A DNA stretch of 6,395 nt from Mailhella sp. GTDB lineage: Bacteria > Desulfobacterota > Desulfovibrionia > Desulfovibrionales > Desulfovibrionaceae. The notes beneath the pieces are model-generated. The model saw only the letters and a program-made list of their open reading frames with translations, did not search any database and was not told the DNA's origin. The position numbers were made by a program, and so were the translations under genes. Position 1 is the first letter of the stretch, and each line of letters begins with the position of its first letter. This document shows positions 1 through 6,395 of the stretch, in pieces. Where the stretch lies: contig JAKSQA010000059.1 of the NCBI GenBank assembly GCA_024404335.1, positions 1 to 6,395 on the forward strand. Direction: 5' to 3'.

Positions 1-442
1 CTCCGATCAGAGCTACGGTTTTCAGGCTCTTGCCCTGGAATTCCGCAGCCTTGGCCAGACCGAGCGCGGCCGAGATGGAGGTGGAGGCGTGCCCCGTGCC
101 GAAGCTGTCGTACGGGCTTTCCGACCTGTTGGGGAAGCCGGAGAGGCCTCCGTACCGGCGCAGTTCGGAAAAGCGGGCTCCCCTGTCCGTGAGCAGCTTC
201 CAGGGGTAGCTCTGGTGCCCGACATCCCAGACGATGTGGTCCTTCAGCGGATCGAAGCAGGAGAGCAGGGCGATGGTGAGCTCCACGACGCCGAGCGAAG
301 GGGCGAGATGCCCTCCGTTCCTCGTGACGACGTCGATGATGGTCTGGCGCAGTTCCGCGGCGAGGGCCGCCTTCCGTTCCGTGGAGAGGCCCCTGATGTC
401 GCCGGGGAGGTCGAGCGTGCGGAGCAGGTCTGTCGATGCCAT
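1..442 (-). CDS. dxs: 1-deoxy-D-xylulose-5-phosphate synthase, N-terminal part (cut by window edge)
   Basis: Dxs is a thiamine-diphosphate enzyme that condenses pyruvate with glyceraldehyde 3-phosphate to make 1-deoxy-D-xylulose 5-phosphate, the first step of the MEP isoprenoid pathway, in the cytoplasm. Only the first 147 codons are present; the gene runs off the low-coordinate edge. The translation starts MASTDLLRTLDLPGDI and contains the family landmarks GGHLAPSLGVVEL (about residues 43-55), WDVGHQSYPWKLLTDR and GGLSGFPNRSES, then SFGTGHASTSISAALG. The conserved histidines of GGH, VGHQ and GTGH are all there. The usual H-K-I-L-T-G-R stretch reads W-K-L-L-T-D-R, a modest deviation. The ATG at 442-440 lies 8 nt after the ispA stop. 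An AGGG at 6 nt spacing, overlapping that TAG stop, is the only candidate ribosome binding site, so translation is probably coupled to ispA. Family assignment is firm; completeness cannot be judged. Confidence 0.96.
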   Translation of the reverse strand, partial: MASTDLLRTLDLPGDIRGLSTERKAALAAELRQTIIDVVTRNGGHLAPSLGVVELTIALLSCFDPLKDHIVWDVGHQSYPWKLLTDRGARFSELRRYGGLSGFPNRSESPYDSFGTGHASTSISAALGLAKAAEFQGKSLKTVALIG

Positions 443-450
443 GGGGAGCC

Positions 451-1332
451 CTAGAAGGTGCGCGTGGCGAGTTTGCGTGCGGTGGCGCGCAGGAAGTCCG
501 CTTCGGGGCCGGAGAAGAGCCCGTCGAGGGCCGACTCGGCGGAGGCGCAGTAGCGGAGGGCTTCCTTCCGTGCGGCCTCGAGGCCGATGAGGGAGGGCCA
601 GGTGGCCTTCTCGGCTTCTGCGTCGTGGCGGACCTCCTTGCCCACGACGGCCTCGTCGCCGACGACGTCGAGTATGTCGTCGGTGATCTGGAACGCTATG
701 CCCAGGTCGGCTCCGTAGCGGCGGGCGGCGTCGCGGCGGGCGGCATCGGCGCCTGCGAGGACGGCGCCGCATTCGCAGGCGTTGCGCAGGAGGGCGCCCG
801 TCTTCTTGGCATTGAGGACGTTCAGCTCCTCAAGGGTGAGCTTCCTGCCTTCGCCTTCGAGGTCGAGCATCTGGCCTCCGGCCATGCCCGCGGCGCCGGA
901 GGCTTCCGCAGTGAGGCGCACGGCTTCGAGCAGCGCTGCGGCGGGGACCTTCGCCGATGCCATGTGGGCGAAGGCGTCTGTGAGCAGCGCGTCGCCGGCG
1001 AGGATGGCGGTGGCCTCGTCGAAGGCCCTGTGGCAGGTCGGCTTCCCGCGGCGGAGGTCGTCGTCGTCCATGGCGGGGAGGTCGTCATGGATGAGGGAAT
1101 AGGTGTGGATCATCTCAAGGCCCGCGGCGAAGGGCAGCGCGGCCTCGACCGTCTCCTCCTCCCGTCCGGGGGCGCACGCGGCCGCAAAGGCGAGGCAGAG
1201 CACGGGCCGGATCCTCTTTCCGCCGGCGAGGAGGCTGTAGCGCATGGCCTCGGAAAGGCGTGAGGGGATTTCGGAATCGAGGAAGGCGTCGTTCAGATAG
1301 CGTTCGACACGGTCGCGGAGGGAAGTCGGCAT
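451..1332 (-). CDS. ispA: Polyprenyl (farnesyl/geranylgeranyl) diphosphate synthase
   Basis: This 293-residue trans-isoprenyl diphosphate synthase condenses isopentenyl diphosphate with allylic diphosphates in the cytoplasm, giving a C15 or C20 precursor for quinones and undecaprenyl carriers. Visible motifs are GGKRIRP (residues 37-43), the first Asp-rich motif DDLPAMD (83-89) followed by DDDLRRGKPTCH, the KKTGALL segment (176-182), the second Asp-rich motif DDILD (218-222), then GKEVRHDAEAEKATWPSLIG. The HTYSLIHDD sequence before the first motif, and the two extra residues within it, match the E. coli IspA type. That favours farnesyl diphosphate, but bacterial geranylgeranyl synthases look alike, so product length is not settled. 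An open frame extends upstream to 1752. I chose the ATG at 1332-1330 because the upstream part lies over xseB and the M23 gene and has no family similarity, and because a perfect AAGGAG sits 5 nt before it. The length is normal and both metal-binding motifs are intact. Confidence 0.96.
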   Translation of the reverse strand: MPTSLRDRVERYLNDAFLDSEIPSRLSEAMRYSLLAGGKRIRPVLCLAFAAACAPGREEETVEAALPFAAGLEMIHTYSLIHDDLPAMDDDDLRRGKPTCHRAFDEATAILAGDALLTDAFAHMASAKVPAAALLEAVRLTAEASGAAGMAGGQMLDLEGEGRKLTLEELNVLNAKKTGALLRNACECGAVLAGADAARRDAARRYGADLGIAFQITDDILDVVGDEAVVGKEVRHDAEAEKATWPSLIGLEAARKEALRYCASAESALDGLFSGPEADFLRATARKLATRTF

Positions 1333-1337
1333 GGAAA

Positions 1338-1343
1338 CTCCTT
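1338..1343 (-). promoter_or_regulatory. Strong Shine-Dalgarno site for ispA
   Basis: On the minus strand AAGGAG is followed by TTTCC and then the ATG at 1332-1330, an ideal spacing of 5 nt. It is the strongest ribosome binding site seen in the window and fixes the ispA start against the longer upstream open frame. It lies 3 nt downstream of a GC-rich hairpin (1347-1365). Confidence 0.85.
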
Positions 1344-1346
1344 GGC

Positions 1347-1365
1347 GCGCCCCGCATGGGGGCGC
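1347..1365 (-). other. GC-rich hairpin in the xseB-ispA gap
   Basis: The arms 1347-1353 (GCGCCCC on the plus strand) and 1359-1365 (GGGGCGC) pair perfectly over 7 bp around a 5-nt loop. The transcript downstream of it has no U-tract, so it is not an intrinsic terminator. It ends 3 nt before the ispA Shine-Dalgarno site, so it could influence ribosome access or mark an mRNA processing or stability boundary. That role is inference; the pairing itself is seen. GC-rich DNA forms such stems by chance fairly often. Confidence 0.45.
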
Positions 1366-1373
1366 CGCGAGGG

Positions 1374-1379
1374 ATGATA
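1374..1379 (-). promoter_or_regulatory. Possible weak -10 element (TATCAT) upstream of ispA
   Basis: In the 74-nt gap between xseB and ispA the minus strand reads TATCAT, one mismatch from the sigma-70 -10 consensus. At a 17-nt spacing the -35 position reads TGTTCT, a poor match to TTGACA. This is the only non-coding stretch upstream of ispA-dxs, so an internal promoter is possible, but the evidence is slight. Confidence 0.15.
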
Positions 1380-1406
1380 GCCCAAAACGCCCGGAAAGAA
1401 CAGGCG

Positions 1407-1652
1407 TCAGAAGGGGATGGAATCGGGAAGGTCCGCTTCGGCCGGGGCGTCGAAGGGAGAGGTCTTCCCCTCGGAGCACACGCTGATGTCGTGGCGGGCC
1501 TTCTCCAGCTGCTCCCTGCATGCGGCGGCATGGAGGAGGCCTTCCTTGTAGAGGGCCACGCTCTGCTCGAGAGGGCTGGATCCGGACTCGAGGATGCCTA
1601 CGATCTCCTGCAGGCGCTCCATGCGTTCTTCGAAAGTGGGGTTCTTCTTCAT
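1407..1652 (-). CDS. xseB: Exodeoxyribonuclease VII small subunit
   Basis: XseB is the small, helical, non-catalytic subunit of exonuclease VII. Several copies bind each XseA to form the cytoplasmic single-strand DNA nuclease used in repair. The 81-residue product has the family pattern: TFEERMERLQEIVGILESGSSPLEQSVALYKEGL (about residues 6-39), then a second helix with REQLEKARHDIS, and an acidic tail ending DLPDSIPF. The length matches the usual 70-85 residues. A longer open frame reaches up to 2357, but it is an Arg/Pro/His-rich shadow of the M23 gene. The ATG at 1652-1650 begins the recognisable family sequence and is preceded by GAGG at 8 nt spacing. Its ATG overlaps the TGA of the M23 gene by 4 nt (ATGA), so translation is probably coupled. 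It is separated from xseA by the peptidase gene. Confidence 0.94.
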   Translation of the reverse strand: MKKNPTFEERMERLQEIVGILESGSSPLEQSVALYKEGLLHAAACREQLEKARHDISVCSEGKTSPFDAPAEADLPDSIPF

Positions 1653-2557
1653 TGCTTTTTCCTCGTCGCGGTTTTGCGCTGCCGGTCGGACGATAGGGTT
1701 TTCGAGGGGCCGCCGACGACGGCGGGCGGGGAGGAGAGGAGCGGCATGGCATCGACGGCGACGCCCTGGACGAAGAGGCCGAAGTGCAGGTGGGGGCCCG
1801 TGACGCGCCCGGTGGATCCGGACCTGCCGAGCTCCATGCCTTTCCTGATCTTCCGGCCCGGCTCCACTCCTATGGAGGAGAGGTGGCAGTATGTGGTGAC
1901 GACGCCCTGGCCGTGGTCGATGAAGACGCTTTTCCCTCCGAAGTAGTGATGGCCCGCGAGGACGACGGTTCCGTCGGCCGCGGCCATGACGGGGGCTCCT
2001 TCGGGGCTGCGCATGTCGGTGCCCTTGTGCGGCGCCCTGGGCTTGCCGTTGAAGACGCGCCTGCCGCCGAAGGGGCTGGTGATGCCTCCGGGCACGGGGC
2101 GGGCGAAGGGAAGTGACCAGCTGCGCGGGGTGCGCAGCGCGTAGGCGAGCCGGCTTTCCTCGGCTTCGCGGGTGAGCCGCTCCTGTGTCTCCTTCGGGGG
2201 AACGACGTATTTCGGCTCCACCTTGAGTATGCTCTGGGGCCAGGGCACGGGGACGGATCTGACTGTGAAGTCTTTGGATGCGGCGCCGTGGCGGATGGTG
2301 AGGGAGGCGGAGCCTGCGGCGTCTATGGGCAGTGCGAGGAGTATCTCCGCCTTCCATCCGCTGCCGTGCCTTTCCGCAGGCACGCTGATGACTTCGCCGC
2401 GCCAGCCGAAGGATGCGGTGAACGGTTCGGAATCGGTGACGGCCGCGGGGAAGGCGTGGCCCTGGCTGACGGCCGGCGGCACGGAGTACTCCGCCGCGGA
2501 GGCTTGGGCCGCGAGGAGGAGCGTCAGGAATACGGGAAACAGGCGCGGAAGATTCAT
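1649..2557 (-). CDS. Exported M23-family (LytM-like) metallopeptidase
   Basis: This 302-residue protein is probably a zinc peptidoglycan endopeptidase or LytM-type envelope factor. An N-terminal signal peptide is evident: MNLPR, a hydrophobic core to about residue 16, and cleavage after A-S-A or S-A-A near residues 21-22, placing it outside the cytoplasm. Residues 23-105 look like a beta-rich N-terminal domain. Residues 118-145 are charged and probably helical. The M23 domain spans about 150-275, starting SPFGGRRVFNGKPRAPHKGTD. Zinc ligands are intact: H177 and D181 in HxxxD, and H258 in HLHFG (256-260). H225 in Y-C-H-L is the likely additional catalytic histidine. A basic tail ends the protein (residues 292-302, DRQRKTATRKKQ region). 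The ATG at 2557-2555 overlaps the xseA TGA (ATGA), and GGAG sits 7 nt upstream. The family is clear; the substrate and cellular role are not. All ligands being present argues for an active enzyme rather than a degenerate activator. Confidence 0.93.
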   Translation of the reverse strand: MNLPRLFPVFLTLLLAAQASAAEYSVPPAVSQGHAFPAAVTDSEPFTASFGWRGEVISVPAERHGSGWKAEILLALPIDAAGSASLTIRHGAASKDFTVRSVPVPWPQSILKVEPKYVVPPKETQERLTREAEESRLAYALRTPRSWSLPFARPVPGGITSPFGGRRVFNGKPRAPHKGTDMRSPEGAPVMAAADGTVVLAGHHYFGGKSVFIDHGQGVVTTYCHLSSIGVEPGRKIRKGMELGRSGSTGRVTGPHLHFGLFVQGVAVDAMPLLSSPPAVVGGPSKTLSSDRQRKTATRKKQ

Positions 2558-4017
2558 GGGCGTTCTCCGGAAGAGGGGCTGACGGATGTGACGGAAGCCG
2601 TGAAGGAGCCTTCGGCTACGGTGACGGTGACGGAATCCCCGGGGCTGAGGGCGGATGCGTCGCGGATGACTGATCCGCCTGCGTCGGCGGCGACGGCGTA
2701 GCCGCGCTTGAGCGGGGCGAAGGGATCGAGGGATTCCAGCCTTGCGGCCGCGGTGTCGAGGGCGCGCTGTTCGCGGAGGCCGATGAGGGAGCGGAGCGGA
2801 AGGAGCGAGGCTTCTGCGGCAGCGGCGCGCCGTTCGGCGCCGCCCAGCAGGGCGTCGCCCGCATGGCGAAGCCTGTGGATGGCCGTGTCGAGCGCTGCCC
2901 GCTGCTCCTTCAGGGCTGAGGGGGCGGCCGCAAGGGACGATTCGAGCCTGCCCAGGGCGCCGGCCCTGAGCGTGATGCGGGCGTCAAGCGCCGAGCGCAT
3001 GCGCATGACGGATGCGGAAAGCCGTTCGTTCTGCATGCGCAGCCTCTCCAGAGGGGAGAGGAGGGAGAGGGACTTCCCGGTTTTTTCGAGTGCGGACGAC
3101 AGTGCCTCGATCCTTGCGGAGGCCGCCCTGCGCAGGGCGGATTCGAGCTCGTCCACACCCTGCATCATGTCGCTGCGCTCAGGCCACAGCAGCTGCGCGG
3201 TGTGGCTGGGGGTGGCTGCGGAAAAGTCCGCCGTGAAGTCCGCGATGCTGTGGTCGATCTCATGGCCGATGCCGGCCAGGACGGGCACGGGGGCGGCGTA
3301 CACGGCGCGTGCGACGCCTTCGTCATTGAAGGCCTGCAGGTCCTCGGCGGAGCCGCCGCCTCGGATGAGCACGATCACCTCGGCCCAGCCGCCGGTTCCG
3401 GCCTCTCTGAGAGCGCCGGCGATGCGGGCGGGGGCGTCCTCCCCCTGGACGGAGGTGGGATATATGCGGATCTCCGAGCCGAGTCCGCGCGTGGAGGCGA
3501 TGCGGAGGAAGTCATGGATGGCGGCGCCGGTGGGGGCCGTGACCACGGCGACACGTCGGGGCGAGGCGGGGATGGGGCGCTTGTGCTCCGCATCGAACAG
3601 TCCCTCTGCGGCCAGCCTGCGCTTCATGGCTTCGAACTCGCGGTGCCAGAGGCCCTGGCCGCCGTCCTGCGCGATGTCGATGACGAGCTGATACTGGCTG
3701 CGCGCGCCGTAGGCCGTGAGCCTGCCGGCGCAGATGAGGAGCTGACCGTTCTCCATGGTGGAGGAGAGGCTCGGGCGGGGGCCGTCCTGCCAGACCTCGC
3801 CGGTGAGCGGGTCGAAGGCCTGGCTGCGCTGGTGCGTGCGGAACCAGACGCAGTTGAGCAGGGCGTCGCCTTCCTTGAGGCCGAAATAGACATGGCCGGA
3901 AGACGGACGGGAGAGGTTCGTGACCTCGCCCCGCACCCAGAGATAGGGGAACGTGCGTTCCATGCTGCGCTTGAGGCGCTCGCTTATCTCGCGGATTCCG
4001 AATACCGTCGTTTCCAT
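2554..4017 (-). CDS. xseA: Exodeoxyribonuclease VII large subunit
   Basis: XseA is the catalytic subunit of exonuclease VII, which degrades single-stranded DNA from both ends to short oligonucleotides. The 487-residue product has an N-terminal OB-fold (about residues 5-117: LWVRGEVTNLSRPSSGHVYFGLKEGDALLNCVWF), then the catalytic domain with RRVAVVTAPTGAAIHDFLRI, RGGGSAEDLQAFNDEGVARAVY and GIGHEIDHSIADFTADFSAATPSHTAQL. D169, R219, H252 and D255 line up with the E. coli active-site residues D155, R205, H238 and D241 at a constant offset of 14. Long helical, coiled-coil-like segments follow (about 285-430), then the conserved LDPFAPLKRGYAV and a short C-terminal segment. It is about 30 residues longer than E. 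coli XseA, partly through an insertion in the OB-fold (about residues 71-89). The ATG at 4017-4015 has only a weak AGG 7 nt upstream. The TGA overlaps the M23 start. Confidence 0.96.
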   Translation of the reverse strand: METTVFGIREISERLKRSMERTFPYLWVRGEVTNLSRPSSGHVYFGLKEGDALLNCVWFRTHQRSQAFDPLTGEVWQDGPRPSLSSTMENGQLLICAGRLTAYGARSQYQLVIDIAQDGGQGLWHREFEAMKRRLAAEGLFDAEHKRPIPASPRRVAVVTAPTGAAIHDFLRIASTRGLGSEIRIYPTSVQGEDAPARIAGALREAGTGGWAEVIVLIRGGGSAEDLQAFNDEGVARAVYAAPVPVLAGIGHEIDHSIADFTADFSAATPSHTAQLLWPERSDMMQGVDELESALRRAASARIEALSSALEKTGKSLSLLSPLERLRMQNERLSASVMRMRSALDARITLRAGALGRLESSLAAAPSALKEQRAALDTAIHRLRHAGDALLGGAERRAAAAEASLLPLRSLIGLREQRALDTAAARLESLDPFAPLKRGYAVAADAGGSVIRDASALSPGDSVTVTVAEGSFTASVTSVSPSSGERP

Positions 4018-4032
4018 GTCCGGGCCTGAAGA

Positions 4033-4050
4033 GGGGGCCTTGCGGCCCCC
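4033..4050 (-). other. Perfect 7-bp hairpin with GCAA (GNRA) loop between proS and xseA
   Basis: In the 42-nt proS-xseA gap the minus strand reads GGGGGCC, GCAA, GGCCCCC: a perfect 7-bp GC stem closed by a GNRA-type tetraloop. In RNA this would be very stable. What follows on the transcript is CTCTTCAGG rather than a U-tract, so it does not look like an intrinsic terminator. It ends 15 nt before the xseA ATG, which has a weak Shine-Dalgarno site. A role in 3'-end protection of an upstream message, in RNase processing, or in tuning xseA translation is inference. Confidence 0.6.
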
Positions 4051-4059
4051 CGGATATCG

Positions 4060-5796
<1,737 letters not shown>

Positions 5797-5800
5797 AAGA

Positions 5801-5805
5801 CCTTC
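5801..5805 (-). promoter_or_regulatory. proS Shine-Dalgarno site embedded in the ispG stop
   Basis: The minus strand reads TGAAGG then TCTT then ATG: the GAAGG ribosome binding site shares bases with the TGA that ends ispG. The 4-nt spacing is short but workable. It supports the ATG at 5796-5794 and suggests that ispG and proS are translated from one message with coupling. Confidence 0.65.
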
Positions 5806-6395
5806 AGTTGTTTATGATGTTGTCGAGTTCTTCAAGAAAGGCCGCAAGCAGCGCATCCTGGCCCGAAACGGAGCGGAGGATCCGGCCCTTGCGGAAGATG
5901 ACGCCCTTGTCCCTGCCGCCCGCAAGGCCGATGTCGGCCTCGCGCGCCTCGCCGGGGCCGTTGACCACGCAGCCCATGACGGCGACCTTGATGTCGCATT
6001 CGGCGGCCCTGGGGTGCGACTGCAGATGGGCCTCGACCTTTTCGGCCAGGCCGATGAGGTCTATCTCCGTGCGGCCGCATGTGGGGCATGAGACGATTTC
6101 GGGACCGCGGCTCCGCAGTCCGGCGGCACGGAGTATCTCCCACGCGACGCCGGCCTCCTGGACGGGGTCGGCCGTAAGGGAGACGCGTATCGTATCGCCT
6201 ATTCCCTCAAAAAGCAAAAGCCCGAGGCCCACCGCGGATTTCACGGTGCCGCGCATGGGGGTGCCCGCCTCGGTGACGCCGAGGTGGAGGGGATACTGCA
6301 CCCGCGAGGCCATGAGCCTGGAGGATTCGATGGTGGCGCGGGCCGCCGAGGTGCGCGCCGAGGCGAACGACTACCGACGGACGATGGGGACGCTG
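5804..6395 (-). CDS. ispG: 4-hydroxy-3-methylbut-2-enyl diphosphate synthase, C-terminal part; frame interrupted near window edge
   Basis: IspG (GcpE) is the [4Fe-4S] enzyme that reductively converts 2-C-methyl-D-erythritol 2,4-cyclodiphosphate to HMBPP in the MEP pathway. Only the C-terminal half or so is in the window. Landmarks in order are [97 protein letters not shown] and [13 protein letters not shown]. The three iron-sulfur cysteines (CPTC and GCVVNGPGE) and the glutamate of NGPGE are intact. The ATG at 6313 is internal, because family similarity continues upstream of it (TIESSRL; the S-A-R-T-S stretch probably matches the usual S-x-K-S-S). The frame then meets a TAG at 6373-6371, and the last 25 or so bases match IspG poorly in any frame. 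A sequence error at a contig end is likelier than a real loss of an essential gene. The stop TGA lies 7 nt before proS. Confidence 0.9.

Noticed and set aside
436..1263. Long plus-strand open frame opposite ispA
   Set aside because: It is antisense to a gene with unmistakable prenyl synthase motifs. Its Gly/Ala/Val/Glu-rich composition is what the complement of GC-rich coding sequence gives, and no family is recognisable.
1333..1752. N-terminal extension of IspA to an ATG at 1752
   Set aside because: The extra 140 residues are Pro/Arg-rich and lie over xseB and the end of the M23 gene in another frame. A perfect Shine-Dalgarno site and the family start support the ATG at 1332.
3202..4029. 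Long plus-strand open frame opposite xseA
   Set aside because: It is a shadow frame of xseA in GC-rich DNA: low-complexity G/A/D/E/V composition and no domain motifs. The opposite strand carries a complete catalytic XseA.
4033..4050. Intrinsic terminator after proS
   Set aside because: The stem is strong but no run of U follows it on the transcript, and xseA begins 15 nt later in the same direction.
5804..6313. Complete small protein starting at the ATG at 6313
   Set aside because: IspG family similarity extends upstream of this ATG (TIESSRL before it), and the product would lack most of the N-terminal barrel of IspG. It is an internal methionine of a cut or interrupted gene.

Overview
The window is G+C-rich and densely coding, and every gene I can support lies on the minus strand. 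Read in the direction of transcription, from high to low coordinates, the order is: ispG (3' part only), proS, xseA, an exported M23-family peptidase, xseB, ispA, and dxs (5' part only). The gaps are tiny: 7 nt between ispG and proS, 42 nt between proS and xseA, 74 nt between xseB and ispA, and 8 nt between ispA and dxs. The xseA/M23 and M23/xseB pairs overlap by 4 nt (ATGA). No terminator, tRNA, rRNA, mobile element or CRISPR array is visible. The likeliest reading is one long housekeeping operon crossing the whole window.

The organism is a bacterium using the MEP isoprenoid pathway (IspG, Dxs) and a bacterial-type prolyl-tRNA synthetase with an editing insertion. The gene order, the IspG C-terminus and the extended OB-fold of XseA recall Desulfovibrionales (sulfate-reducing Desulfobacterota). 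This placement comes from memory of the families and was not searched.

Layout: 5804-6395 carries the iron-sulfur C-terminal part of IspG, whose frame is interrupted by a TAG about 20 nt from the window edge. 4060-5796 is full-length ProS. 4018-4059 is a short gap with a perfect GNRA-capped hairpin. 2554-4017 is the large subunit of exonuclease VII, 1649-2557 a secreted M23 (LytM-like) peptidase, and 1407-1652 the small subunit of exonuclease VII. 1333-1406 is a gap with a second hairpin next to a strong ribosome binding site. 451-1332 is a farnesyl/geranylgeranyl diphosphate synthase and 1-442 the start of Dxs.

Functionally, Dxs makes the first MEP intermediate, IspG carries out the penultimate MEP step, and IspA condenses the resulting C5 units. 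XseA and XseB form one nuclease. ProS charges tRNA-Pro. The M23 protein probably acts on peptidoglycan outside the cytoplasm. I found no new biological system. The points worth a second look are the broken ispG frame, the peptidase gene wedged between the two Exo VII subunit genes, and the two intercistronic hairpins.
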